The notes under the pieces: generated by a model
The model's input: the letters and a program-made list of their open reading frames with translations, nothing else
The model's database searches: none
Told to the model about the DNA's origin: nothing
Source of the DNA: 1162T-S-0a-05 sp050299435
Lineage (GTDB): Bacteria; Pseudomonadota; Gammaproteobacteria; Pseudomonadales; Cellvibrionaceae
DNA: 33,539 bases
Assembly: GCA_050299435.1 (NCBI GenBank)
Contig: JBNKVX010000039.1
Coordinates: forward strand, 1-33,539
Reading direction: 5' to 3'
Shown here: positions 1-8,161 of the stretch, piece by piece
Layout: every line of letters starts with the position of its first letter
Position numbering within the stretch: position 1 is the stretch's first letter
Translations under genes and position numbers: made by a program

Positions 1-318
1 CCAACCTTCTCCGTTTTTTCGATTTTCTTCAAGTTGCTTTTCCAGATCAGCCACAAGCTTTGCAAGCAATGCCTTCCCTTTCACCTGATCGTTTTGTACA
101 AACAACACCAGCGAGAGCAAGCGATAGCCTGCTGCTTGTTTTACCCGCTCGTCACTTGATTCATAGAGCTTCTCAAGTGTTTCAACATCCATTGCGTAGG
201 TTGCCGTGTCGACATCATCAACGGTGAACTCTCCTGCAGTGACTGCTTGTGTAAGCAATACACTGATAATAAAAATAATCCCTAAAGGCATAACATGATT
301 TTTAAGAATGTTTTGCAT
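1..318 (-). CDS. Secreted protein of unknown function, 3' part outside the window
   Basis: I do not recognise the family. Reading leftwards from an ATG at 316-318, the frame stays open for 106 codons to the window edge, so only the N-terminus is present. A GGAGGGT ribosome binding site lies a few bases upstream of the ATG and supports this start. The protein begins with a short polar stretch, a hydrophobic run (LGIIFIISVLL) and an Ala-x-Ala-like site (AVTAG) near residue 28, as in a Sec signal peptide, so it is probably periplasmic or outer-membrane-bound. The visible mature part is acidic then helical and charged, ending in a lysine/glutamate-rich helix. It is divergent from the redox gene at 487 and shares a 168-bp promoter region with it. 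Confidence 0.65.
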   Translation of the reverse strand, partial: MQNILKNHVMPLGIIFIISVLLTQAVTAGEFTVDDVDTATYAMDVETLEKLYESSDERVKQAAGYRLLSLVLFVQNDQVKGKALLAKLVADLEKQLEENRKNGEGW

Positions 319-343
319 AAACCCTCCAATTGAGTTCAATTAA

Positions 344-393
344 AACGCTAAACCCATTTAGCGTTGATGTTGTCAGTTTCTACTTTTAGCGTT
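344..393. promoter_or_regulatory. Inverted and direct repeats of TTTAGCGTT between divergent genes
   Basis: AACGCTAAA (344-352) and TTTAGCGTT (357-365) form a perfect 9-bp inverted repeat around a CCCA centre. A third copy of TTTAGCGTT follows at 385-393 in the same orientation as the second arm. The set sits in the 168-bp gap between divergently transcribed genes, where an operator for a dimeric regulator would be expected. A short hairpin in the leader of either gene is the alternative. No regulator gene is adjacent in the window. Confidence 0.4.
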
Positions 394-486
394 CAACCCG
401 GTATTGAGGCTTGTCACCACTTGCAATGACAAATGTAATTATGCCATTTCACCTAGCATCGACGCAGACGAGAGAATAATATTCGT

Positions 487-1320
487 ATGAAATGCACATT
501 TATTCCTTTATTACTTGCCGCAATTTTGTATTCGCAGTTTGTTCAAGCAATACAAACTGGCTGGCAACAAGCTGAACACATTCAGGTACGCTTGCTTAGC
601 AGTGTGAATAGTGCTGAAAGCGGAAAAACATTTTTATTGGGCCTGCACTTAAAGCCAGAGAAAGATTGGCATGTCTATTGGCAAAATCCTGGCGATTCAG
701 GCATGCCGATTAGTATCAATTTTGACGCCACAACTCAACTTACAATTGAAAAATTGATTTGGCCCATACCGCATAAAATTCCGTTTGGCGATCTTACAAA
801 TTTTGGATACGAAGGAGAAATCATCATTCCACTGAAAGCACAATTAAATGACGCCACTTCTAATGCAATTAACATTCAAGCAACGGCCAACTGGTTAGTT
901 TGCAAGGAAACCTGCATCCCCGGCTCTGCCGAGTTTGAATTACCGCTTCCACTTGGACAAAACGCGAAGCCGTCACAAAACAGCGAGATGATTGCGCACT
1001 ATGCTGACCAGGAAGCGCGTACGCTCCCGCTGATGCAAGGAAGCATTAAAGAACATAAAGACAAAGATAAAAATAGCCACATTATTGAGCTATTTGCGCA
1101 AACGCAGGCTTTTAAAGAGGTAAAAAATGTTGAATTTTTTCCTATCAACGAATCACTTTTCGATTCCAGCGCGAAAACGCAATTGAAATGGAAAAACAAT
1201 TATCTCAGTTTGCAACAAAAAAAATCAGACAGTTTTTATCAATATCCCTCGTTGATTCAAGGCTTATTAGTGATGGACGATCAAGCTTGGGAGTTTAGTT
1301 TTAAAACACAAACACCCTGA
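487..1320 (+). CDS. DsbD N-terminal (alpha)-domain-like periplasmic redox protein
   Basis: 277 aa. Residues 1-22 form a signal peptide, so the protein acts in the periplasm. The family is the DsbD N-terminal/DsbC-like domain: residues 60-75 contain the typical WHVYWQNPGDSGMP, and residues 135-152 contain ANWLVCKETCIPGSAEF. C139 and C143 are the likely redox pair, equivalent to the pair that receives electrons in DsbD alpha. The transmembrane and thioredoxin-like domains of full-length DsbD are missing, so this is a stand-alone alpha-type protein that needs a membrane electron donor elsewhere. It lies 30 bp upstream of a redoxin gene on the same strand, suggesting a two-gene redox operon. The family assignment is firm; the partner and substrate are unknown. 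Confidence 0.8.
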   Translation: MKCTFIPLLLAAILYSQFVQAIQTGWQQAEHIQVRLLSSVNSAESGKTFLLGLHLKPEKDWHVYWQNPGDSGMPISINFDATTQLTIEKLIWPIPHKIPFGDLTNFGYEGEIIIPLKAQLNDATSNAINIQATANWLVCKETCIPGSAEFELPLPLGQNAKPSQNSEMIAHYADQEARTLPLMQGSIKEHKDKDKNSHIIELFAQTQAFKEVKNVEFFPINESLFDSSAKTQLKWKNNYLSLQQKKSDSFYQYPSLIQGLLVMDDQAWEFSFKTQTP

Positions 1321-1350
1321 AAATTCAGTTAAACCACAAAGGAGAGCCCC

Positions 1351-1959
1351 ATGAGAAAACTCAGTTATCTTTTTTGCTTCGCTATTTCGAGCTTACTTGC
1401 TTCATTCGCTTATGCCGTTCCAGCAGTCAATCAAGCAGCACCGCAATTTTCAGCGATTGACTCAAATGGCAAAACAGTAAATCTAAAAGACTTTGCAGGA
1501 AAAAAAGTGATACTTGAATGGACCAATAACGAGTGTCCTTTCGTAGTAAAACATTACTCCAGTCAAAACATGCAAGGTTTGCAAGACAAATACACTGATG
1601 AAGATGTTGTATGGTTATCGGTTATTTCATCTGCCAAAGGCAAACAAGGTTATGTCGATGGTAAGGGTGCGAATAAATTGACTGACGATAGAGGAGCCAA
1701 ACCCACTCACGTGCTGCTTGACCCGGAAGGCACCCTCGGCAAAATGTACGGCGCAAAAACCACACCGCATATGTACATTGTTGATGAACAAGGTGAACTG
1801 AAATACATGGGTGCGATTGACAGTATTCGTTCAACCAACACTTCAGATATTCCAAAAGCCACGAATTATGTAACTCAGGCTATGATGGAATTAGCAGCGG
1901 GCAAGGAAGTCAGTGAGCCGGTTACCCAAGCTTACGGCTGTTCTGTAAAATACAAATAG
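1351..1959 (+). CDS. Periplasmic redoxin (AhpC/TlpA-type thioredoxin-fold protein)
   Basis: 202 aa with a signal peptide at about residues 1-22 (cut near AYA). The thioredoxin fold is visible: APQFSAIDSNGKTVNLKDFAGK (residues 30-51) is the usual redoxin opening, followed by the strand ILEWTNNECPFVVKHY with C62 as the candidate peroxidatic or thiol residue. The cis-proline loop is KTTPHMYIVD. There is no CxxC at the active site, and a second cysteine lies near the C-terminus (YGCSVKYK), which may be a resolving or structural residue. This pattern matches secreted thioredoxin-family/peroxiredoxin-like proteins of unknown substrate. The ribosome binding site AAAGGAGAG precedes the ATG. It probably works with the DsbD-alpha-like protein encoded just upstream. 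Confidence 0.8.
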   Translation: MRKLSYLFCFAISSLLASFAYAVPAVNQAAPQFSAIDSNGKTVNLKDFAGKKVILEWTNNECPFVVKHYSSQNMQGLQDKYTDEDVVWLSVISSAKGKQGYVDGKGANKLTDDRGAKPTHVLLDPEGTLGKMYGAKTTPHMYIVDEQGELKYMGAIDSIRSTNTSDIPKATNYVTQAMMELAAGKEVSEPVTQAYGCSVKYK

Positions 1960-1977
1960 GAATAAACTAGTCAAAGC

Positions 1978-2008
1978 CCCTGTTTGAAGTATTCGGCTTC
2001 AAACAGGG
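1978..2008. terminator. 12-bp hairpin between convergent genes, probable transcription terminator
   Basis: CCCTGTTTGAAG (1978-1989) and CTTCAAACAGGG (1997-2008) form a perfect 12-bp stem with a 7-nt loop. It sits between the redoxin stop and the secF stop, which converge, so it probably ends transcription from both sides. No strong T-tract follows on either strand, so termination efficiency is uncertain. Confidence 0.6.
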
Positions 2009-2015
2009 CAAGCAT

Positions 2016-3005
2016 TTAGGGAAGTAAACTTTCCTGATCAGCACCTTCCACTTCCACTTTCGGCGGAATTAAATCTTCCTTACTTATGTTCATCAGTATC
2101 AAAATGTTGGCAGCAACATAAATGGAAGAATAAGTACCAATAGCAATGCCAATAATTAATGCAGCAGCAAAATTGTGAATCATTTCCCCGCCGACAAAAT
2201 ACAAAGCCAGCAACACCATCAAAGTCGTCAATGAGGTAATCATTGTACGGCCCAGGGTTTGAGTTAGCGATGTATCAATTACTTCAATCGCATCAGCCTT
2301 GCGCATTACACGAAAATTTTCGCGAATTCTATCGGATACAACAATGGTGTCATTTAATGAATAACCAATTACCGCCAACACCGCCGCCAGTACCGTAAGA
2401 TCGAAATTGAGCTGCAAAAGAGAAAACAAACCCAAGACAATAATCACATCGTGAATCAAGGCCGCAACAGCCCCGACTGAAAACTTAAACTGAAAGCGAA
2501 TTGCTACATACGCCATCACCACCATCAAGGCAAACAACATACCGAGGCCACCTTCGTCTCGCAGCTCATCACCAATCTGCGGGCCTACAACTTCAATGCG
2601 TTTTAGCTCAATTTCTTCAGTTGTTTTAGATTTAAGTAGGTTGACAACAACTTCACCAACAGAAAGTTTTTCTTTTGGCTGACCCTCTTGCACTTCTTTC
2701 TCTTCGGTGGGTGCAGCTTCGGTGTGCTTGGATTCAGTTTGCTGTAAACGAATCAGCACATCATCAACAGAACCGTAATTAATTACAATCGCACCTTCAA
2801 AGCCTTCTTCATCGAGCGTAGTACGAATCGCACTTAGATCTGCTGCATCTTCATATTTCAGCTCAATCAATGTCCCGCCAGTAAAATCCAAACCAAAATT
2901 CAAACCCTGCGTCACCAGAGAGCCGATGGAGGCAACCAACAAGATCAGTGAAAACGCTGCCGCGATGTAGCGTTTACTCATAAAAGCAATAACTTTCTCA
3001 GACAT
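2016..3005 (-). CDS. secF: Protein translocase subunit SecF
   Basis: 329 aa. Inner-membrane partner of SecD that uses the proton motive force to help pull exported proteins through SecYEG. Visible marks: an N-terminal transmembrane helix, LNFGLDFTGGTLIELKY (the conserved FTGG motif), the periplasmic P1 region, and the C-terminal six-helix block containing AVIGYSLNDTIVVSDRIRENFR, the SecF signature. The periplasmic loop carries a hydrophilic Glu/Lys/Pro-rich insert at about residues 93-115 (HTEAAPTEEKEVQEGQPKEK), longer than in E. coli SecF. It is 21 bp downstream of secD on the same strand and ends at the hairpin at 1978-2008. Identification is secure. Confidence 0.97.
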   Translation of the reverse strand: MSEKVIAFMSKRYIAAAFSLILLVASIGSLVTQGLNFGLDFTGGTLIELKYEDAADLSAIRTTLDEEGFEGAIVINYGSVDDVLIRLQQTESKHTEAAPTEEKEVQEGQPKEKLSVGEVVVNLLKSKTTEEIELKRIEVVGPQIGDELRDEGGLGMLFALMVVMAYVAIRFQFKFSVGAVAALIHDVIIVLGLFSLLQLNFDLTVLAAVLAVIGYSLNDTIVVSDRIRENFRVMRKADAIEVIDTSLTQTLGRTMITSLTTLMVLLALYFVGGEMIHNFAAALIIGIAIGTYSSIYVAANILILMNISKEDLIPPKVEVEGADQESLLP

Positions 3006-3026
3006 AACTCTCTCTTCGCTCGCGTT

Positions 3027-4895
3027 TTAAATCCAAAGTTTATTCAATTTACGACCACCAAATACCAAGTTGGCGAGTGCACGTGTTCCCATAATTGCCG
3101 TAAACATCGAAGTGCCGATACCAAAGGCCAAAGTCACCGCAAAGCCCTTAACAGGCCCAGACCCGATGGCAAACAAAATTACCGCAACAATTAAAGTTGT
3201 TAAGTTTGCATCCATAATTGTTGAAAAGGCATTGTTATAGCCGTCGTTTATCGCCTTCTGAGGCGAGGCGCCTGCTTTAAGCTCTTCTTTTATCCTTGAA
3301 AAGATCAACACGTTCGCATCCACGGCCATACCCACCGTCAACACAATACCCGCTATACCCGGCAAGGTGAGCGTCGCCCCTAAAATAGACATCATGGCCA
3401 CAAGCACAATCATATTCATCGCAAGCGCCAAGTTGGCAAAAATACCGAAGACCTTGTAATACACCAGCATAAAAATCAACACTAAGGCCAGGCCCAATTT
3501 AACTGAAATAATACCCAGGGCGATATTTTCTTCACCCAATGAAGGGCCAATCGTTCGCTCTTCAACAAAAGTCATCGGCGCCGCCAAAGCACCGGCGCGA
3601 ATCAAGAGCGAAAGTTCTGAAGCTTCATATTGATTCAAGCCGGTAATACGAAATGATTTACCCAAGGCACCCTGGATTGTTGCGAAGCTGATAAGACGCG
3701 GCCGTTTAACCAAACGTATTTTTTCATCAAGCTCTTCGCCATTATCGTCAAACGTTTTTTCAATTAGCGAATCATATTCTACGAGAACAATTCCCATTGA
3801 TCTCCCAACTTCCGTCCAGGTCTCTTCGTGCATCCGTTTGCCGCCTGCACTGTCCAAGGTGATATTTACCTGCGGCAAATTAGTTTCCGGATCAACAGAA
3901 GGCTGAGCATTTGTCACATGCTCACCGGTAACAAAAACATTTTTAAGCAATTCTTTATCGCCGCGTTCTCGTTGATACTCTGGATTCCGCCAGGCGAATG
4001 TTTGTTTTTGGCTGCTTAAAGTATTGGTATCTGCCGCCAAGCGAAATTCCAAGTTCGCGGTTTTACCCAGAATACGTTTCGCATTGGCAGGGTCTTGAAT
4101 ACCGGGCAATTGAACCACAATACGATTTCTACCCTGAGTTTGTACAAGCGGTTCGGAAACGCCTATTTCGTTTACGCGATTACGCAAGGTCGTCAGGTTT
4201 TGCTGCATGGCGTAACGTTCTTTCTCTCGGACAAACGCTTCTTTCAAATTGCCACGAATAACAAACTTCCCGTCAACTTCCTCAACTTCAAAATTCATAT
4301 TACTGGCTTCTTCACGTGCTAACGCCAGTGCTTTATCACTTCTTTCTTTATCGGGTGCCGTGATTTCAACACCTCTATCTGTTTTGCGTGCAAACACATC
4401 GTAGAGTCGTTCACGCGGAATACCGCGGCGAATGCCGTCAGCGATACTTTCAAGTTCTGTGCTCAACAATTCTGTGGTGTCCACTTCCAGCAAAAAATGC
4501 ACACCGCCGGCCAAATCCAAACCTTTGCTCATGGGCTTCGCGCCAAGACTCACCAACCAATCTGGCGTTGTCGCAGCCATATTCAAAGCGGCGACATATT
4601 TATCAATGCCCAATTCACTCTGAATCAGCACACGTGCTTTTTCCTGATCCTTACGCGAAGAAAAGCGCACCAGGCCGCTTTCTCCGTCTTGCTCGACTCC
4701 AAAATAGGCAATCTCATTTTTTTCCAGCAGTTGCTCCACACGCTTCATCACGCCAGCATCAGTGTTGATGCCAGTGCGCACGCCGGATATTTGAACAGCA
4801 GGATTTTCGGGATAGATATTGGGTAAGGCGTAGATGACCCCCACACAAATTACGAAAACTAAAAGCAGGTATTTCCAGAGAGGATAACGATTCAT
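3027..4895 (-). CDS. secD: Protein translocase subunit SecD
   Basis: 622 aa, the usual gammaproteobacterial length. Forms the SecDF complex with the product of the next gene. Visible marks: an N-terminal transmembrane helix with LWKYLLLVFVICVGVIYALPN, the GLDLAGGVHFLLEVD motif, a large periplasmic P1 domain, and the C-terminal helices with GMAVDANVLIFSRIKEEL, the SecD signature. The start ATG at 4893-4895 gives the standard N-terminus MNRYPLWKYLL. The gene normally just upstream, yajC, is missing: only 98 bp separate secD from tgt. Confidence 0.97.
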   Translation of the reverse strand: MNRYPLWKYLLLVFVICVGVIYALPNIYPENPAVQISGVRTGINTDAGVMKRVEQLLEKNEIAYFGVEQDGESGLVRFSSRKDQEKARVLIQSELGIDKYVAALNMAATTPDWLVSLGAKPMSKGLDLAGGVHFLLEVDTTELLSTELESIADGIRRGIPRERLYDVFARKTDRGVEITAPDKERSDKALALAREEASNMNFEVEEVDGKFVIRGNLKEAFVREKERYAMQQNLTTLRNRVNEIGVSEPLVQTQGRNRIVVQLPGIQDPANAKRILGKTANLEFRLAADTNTLSSQKQTFAWRNPEYQRERGDKELLKNVFVTGEHVTNAQPSVDPETNLPQVNITLDSAGGKRMHEETWTEVGRSMGIVLVEYDSLIEKTFDDNGEELDEKIRLVKRPRLISFATIQGALGKSFRITGLNQYEASELSLLIRAGALAAPMTFVEERTIGPSLGEENIALGIISVKLGLALVLIFMLVYYKVFGIFANLALAMNMIVLVAMMSILGATLTLPGIAGIVLTVGMAVDANVLIFSRIKEELKAGASPQKAINDGYNNAFSTIMDANLTTLIVAVILFAIGSGPVKGFAVTLAFGIGTSMFTAIMGTRALANLVFGGRKLNKLWI

Positions 4896-4993
4896 TGCTA
4901 TGGATTCTTTATTAAGTTGTCTTGTCGCTTAGTCTGCTGACCCCAAATCAGCGGCGCGAATTATACCCTTAAATTGGGGGCAATATCCCGTAT

Positions 4994-6112
4994 TCAAGTA
5001 TTTGGGCGCTTTTCACCGCCCTGATAACGCTGTAACCAATCGAGAGAGAATTGCTCGAACTGTTGCTCTTCAATGGCCTTGCGAAGATCAGACATCAAAT
5101 TTTGATAAAAACGCAGATTGTGTATGGTATTCAGCTGTGCACCCAGCATCTCGCCACATTTATCCAGATGATGCAGATAGGCACGCGAGAAATTCTGACA
5201 GGTATAACAGTCACAATGGGGATCCAGCGCAGCAGTGTCATGGCGGTGAACTGCATTGCGAATTTTAATCACCCCATAACTGGTAAAAAGATGGCCATTG
5301 CGCGCATTGCGGGTTGGCATCACGCAATCGAACATATCTATACCGCGTGCCACTGCTTCAATAATGTCTTCCGGTTTGCCCACACCCATCAAATAATGTG
5401 GTTTGTCTTCCGGCATTTCAGCCTGGAGATGCGTGAGAATCCGCAGCCTGTCTTCTTTGGGCTCACCAACCGAGAGGCCTCCAATGGCATAGCCGTCAAA
5501 GCCGATCTCAATCAGCCCCTGCAAAGAACGTGAGCGCAGCGATTCAAACATGCCACCCTGCACAATGCCAAACAGCGCGGCTTCATTGCCTTCGTGCGCA
5601 ACTTTACTGCGTAAGGCCCAGCGCAAAGACAACTCCATACTGTCACTGGCTTCCTTTTCTGTGGCCGGGTATGGCGTGCATTCGTCAAAAATCATCACGA
5701 TATCCGCACCCAGATCTCGCTGAACCTGCATGGCACGTTCAGGGTCCAGAAACACTTCGCTGCCATCAATGGGCGAGCGAAATTTCACGCCCGCTTCGCT
5801 GATTTTGCGCAAATCTCCTAGGCTAAACACCTGAAAGCCGCCAGAATCCGTGAGTATGGGTTTGTCCCATTGCATAAAATCGTGCAAATCGCCGTGCGCT
5901 TTGATGACCTCAGTTCCAGGCCGCAACATCAAATGAAAGGTATTCCCCAACACAATCTCGGCGCCGATCTCATGAATATCCCGAGGCAACATGCCTTTCA
6001 CCGTGCCGTAAGTCCCCACTGGCATAAATGCCGGGGTTTGCACCGCGCCCCTTTCAAAGAGCAGCTGTCCGCGTCGTGCCGCGCCATCCCTTGCCTGCAA
6101 TTCAAACTTCAT
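4994..6112 (-). CDS. tgt: tRNA-guanine transglycosylase (queuine synthesis)
   Basis: 372 aa. Exchanges G34 of tRNAs with GUN anticodons for preQ1. Visible marks: D89 in LTDSGGFQVFSL is the catalytic/base-binding aspartate, GIVQGG and YAIGGLSVGEPKEDR form the substrate loops, and CDCYTCQNFSRAYLHHL near residue 300 is the zinc site (three Cys and a His). The length matches E. coli Tgt. The start overlaps the end of queA by 11 bp, so the two consecutive enzymes of queuosine synthesis are probably translated together. Identification is secure. Confidence 0.97.
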   Translation of the reverse strand: MKFELQARDGAARRGQLLFERGAVQTPAFMPVGTYGTVKGMLPRDIHEIGAEIVLGNTFHLMLRPGTEVIKAHGDLHDFMQWDKPILTDSGGFQVFSLGDLRKISEAGVKFRSPIDGSEVFLDPERAMQVQRDLGADIVMIFDECTPYPATEKEASDSMELSLRWALRSKVAHEGNEAALFGIVQGGMFESLRSRSLQGLIEIGFDGYAIGGLSVGEPKEDRLRILTHLQAEMPEDKPHYLMGVGKPEDIIEAVARGIDMFDCVMPTRNARNGHLFTSYGVIKIRNAVHRHDTAALDPHCDCYTCQNFSRAYLHHLDKCGEMLGAQLNTIHNLRFYQNLMSDLRKAIEEQQFEQFSLDWLQRYQGGEKRPNT

Positions 6113-7184
6113 GCTCCCCTCCTTTGCTCACGCCATGCGCAAACTCACTTGCGGCATTTGGGTTGCGCGTAATAAACATTGCATCACCGTAACTAAAAAA
6201 TCGATATTGTTGCGCAACCGCAACCTTATAGGCCTCAAAGGTATGACGATAACCCGCAAAAGCACTCACCAACATAATTAAGGTGGATTCGGGCAAATGA
6301 AAATTCGTAACCAGCGCATCAACTATTTGGTATTGATAGCCTGGAAAAATAAAAATATTGGTTTCACCCTGAAAGGGGTGCAAAGCATGTTCTTTCGCCG
6401 CCGATTCAAGACAGCGCACCGACGTTGTTCCCACGGCAATAACACGACCGACCCGCTCTTTACATGCATTTACCTGACTGCAAACTTTCTCGTCCACACG
6501 CATCACTTCTGAATGCATGGCGTGTTCGCGAATATTATCAACACGCATGGGCAAAAACGTACCCGCGCCCACATGCAAAGTCACAAAGGCAAGCTCAACG
6601 CCTTTGTCTTTTAATTCCTGTAAGAGTAAATCATCAAAATGCAAACCCGCAGTAGGCGCGGCAACCGCACCCTTATTTTTTCCGTAAACGGTTTGATAAC
6701 GTTCACGATCCGAGGCTGCATCCGCGCGATCAATATAGGGAGGCAACGGCATATGCCCAATGGCCTCCAGCACTTCCAAGGCCGGTTTACTCTCGGGAAA
6801 CCGCAATAAAAAAAATTCCTGCTGACGCCCTTCCACAACAATTGTTGTGGCATCTTCCAAAATCAGTTCGGCACCTACCTTGGGCGTTTTACTGCTGCGC
6901 AGAATGGCAAGTACCAGCGTTGGCTCAGCAATGCGTTCAACCAGAATTTCCAACTTGCCGCCCGTGGCTTTCTGCCCAAAAACACGCGCGGGAATAACAC
7001 GCGTATCGTTAAACACCATTAAATCACCGGCTTGCACGTAATTGAGAATATCGCTGAATACCCCGTGCTGAATTTCGCCACTCTCACCATTCAGCGAGAG
7101 CAAACGACTGGCCCGCCGCGTTTGTGCAGGCTGCCTGGCAATCAACTCATCGGGAAGCGCGTAATGAAAATCTTGTCGTCGCAT
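6102..7184 (-). CDS. queA: S-adenosylmethionine:tRNA ribosyltransferase-isomerase
   Basis: 360 aa. Transfers and isomerises the ribosyl moiety of SAM onto preQ1-tRNA to give epoxyqueuosine, the step after Tgt. Visible marks: N-terminal DFHYALPDELIARQPA, FNDTRVIPARVFG, AAPTAGLHFDDLLL, VTLHVGAGTFLPMRVD, and VTNFHLPESTLIMLVSAFAG, all diagnostic of QueA. It is first in a queA-tgt-secD-secF run on the minus strand. The 104 bp upstream (7185-7288) hold no gene and presumably contain the promoter. Identification is secure. Confidence 0.97.
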   Translation of the reverse strand: MRRQDFHYALPDELIARQPAQTRRASRLLSLNGESGEIQHGVFSDILNYVQAGDLMVFNDTRVIPARVFGQKATGGKLEILVERIAEPTLVLAILRSSKTPKVGAELILEDATTIVVEGRQQEFFLLRFPESKPALEVLEAIGHMPLPPYIDRADAASDRERYQTVYGKNKGAVAAPTAGLHFDDLLLQELKDKGVELAFVTLHVGAGTFLPMRVDNIREHAMHSEVMRVDEKVCSQVNACKERVGRVIAVGTTSVRCLESAAKEHALHPFQGETNIFIFPGYQYQIVDALVTNFHLPESTLIMLVSAFAGYRHTFEAYKVAVAQQYRFFSYGDAMFITRNPNAASEFAHGVSKGGEHEV

Positions 7185-7288
7185 GAAAGTGAAGTATATT
7201 CAGCGTAATCGCGGTTTGTGAGGGCGGGCATTATGGCCGAATCGTTAAGGACTTTAAAGTATGGGTAAGTGACTGAACTCTAGCCCAT

Positions 7289-7645
7289 TTAAGCCCTATC
7301 GGACCACACCGCAAATTCATTTCCACTGGGCTCAGCAAAATGAAAGCGTCGGCCGCCGGGAAAATCGAAAGTAGATTTAACAATTTCGCCACCCGCCTGA
7401 GTGACTTTCACCAAAGTATTCTCAAGATTCCTGCTATAAAACACGAGCAGCGCAGCACCGTTTGCAGTACTTGAATTCAGCTCAGCTTTATAAAACCCAC
7501 CATTGAGCCCTTCATTCGCAAAGGCGGTATATTCCGGGCCATAATCGGTAAATTTCCAGTCGAATACTGTCTTAAAAAATGTTTTTGTGGCGTCTAAATC
7601 CTTTGAAGGAAACTCGACGTAGTTTAATTTTTCATGGATATTCAT
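7289..7645 (-). CDS. Small VOC (glyoxalase/bleomycin-resistance fold) protein
   Basis: 118 aa, a single VOC unit made of two beta-alpha-beta-beta-beta modules. The N-terminal module starts LNYVEFPSKDLDATKTFFKTVFDWKF and the C-terminal one ends RFHFAEPSGNEFAVWSD, the usual opening and close of the glyoxalase-like family. E113 or a neighbouring residue could be a metal ligand, but the first-strand histidine is absent (LNYVEF), so metal binding is doubtful. The substrate cannot be told from sequence. It is transcribed away from the NRPS cluster and its codon use resembles the flanking housekeeping genes, so it is probably not part of the cluster. Confidence 0.8.
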   Translation of the reverse strand: MNIHEKLNYVEFPSKDLDATKTFFKTVFDWKFTDYGPEYTAFANEGLNGGFYKAELNSSTANGAALLVFYSRNLENTLVKVTQAGGEIVKSTFDFPGGRRFHFAEPSGNEFAVWSDRA

Positions 7646-8068
7646 AAAAATGTTTCCACCATCCTCTTGTTAATAAAAAAATTAATGGGATTCACATCAG
7701 AGAGATTGACCAAGAAAGAATAATGATGAGAAATTGTTATTATTTGAGGAACCTACCGTATTTTATTTATAGAAAATGGTGCTAGAATCCACAAAATTCA
7801 AGTGAAGTCGTATCTGACATATTATTACAAAATAACTAAAAATAACTAGTAGCTGATTAATAGTGTGGACATACCGTTGTCATTACCTCTTCGCGTAAAT
7901 TAATAATAAGTGTATCGATATAATAATAATTAGTTAGATTTTCGTCCGTTAAGTTTCTTCATGTGGTATTCGGATACAAGGCACTGTGCGCGGTGAATGG
8001 CGCGTCCTTACCAGCACAGCAAGGCCTACGCTGAACATGAAAAACTTACCGAACGAACCACTAGTTAA
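7646..8068. other. AT-rich leader upstream of the NRPS cluster, no clear gene
   Basis: No convincing gene is visible. 7680-7960 is strongly AT-rich with several AATAATAA runs and is the obvious place for the cluster promoter and any operator. Candidate -35/-10 boxes can be drawn but none is distinctive enough to call. A short open frame (7997-8068, 23 codons from an ATG) lies in the same frame as the carrier-protein-like fragment that follows, separated from it by a TAA at 8066-8068. Confidence 0.5.
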
Positions 8069-8161
8069 AAGCCATCTCTTTTCTTGCTCAATGATGAACA
8101 ATTGGGTGTGGATAGCTTGTGCCTGATAGAAATTAAAATGACCCACAAGGTGGAAGTATGA
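8069..8161 (+). pseudogene. Carrier-protein (ACP/PCP)-like fragment
   Basis: The frame from 8069 to the TGA at 8159-8161 encodes 30 residues including NDEQLGVDSLCLIEIKM. LGVDSL followed by a hydrophobic helix is the core of an acyl carrier protein, with the serine at 8114-8116 as the would-be phosphopantetheine site. There is no in-frame start after the TAA at 8066, no helix I, and no third or fourth helix, so it cannot fold as a complete carrier protein. Its TGA overlaps the ATG of the next gene (ATGA), the same coupling used between later genes of the cluster. I read it as the decayed or recombined remnant of a carrier-protein gene that once headed the operon. A chance match over so short a stretch remains possible. 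Confidence 0.4.

Noticed and set aside
4388..4826. Several plus-strand open frames inside secD
   Set aside because: All are shadows of the conserved SecD frame.
4940..4980. CCCCAA/TTGGGG inverted repeat in the secD-tgt gap
   Set aside because: Short arms with a long loop and no T-tract inside what is probably one transcription unit.
7740..7800. Possible sigma-70 boxes upstream of the NRPS cluster
   Set aside because: In such AT-rich DNA many pairs fit the consensus poorly; none stands out by spacing or match.
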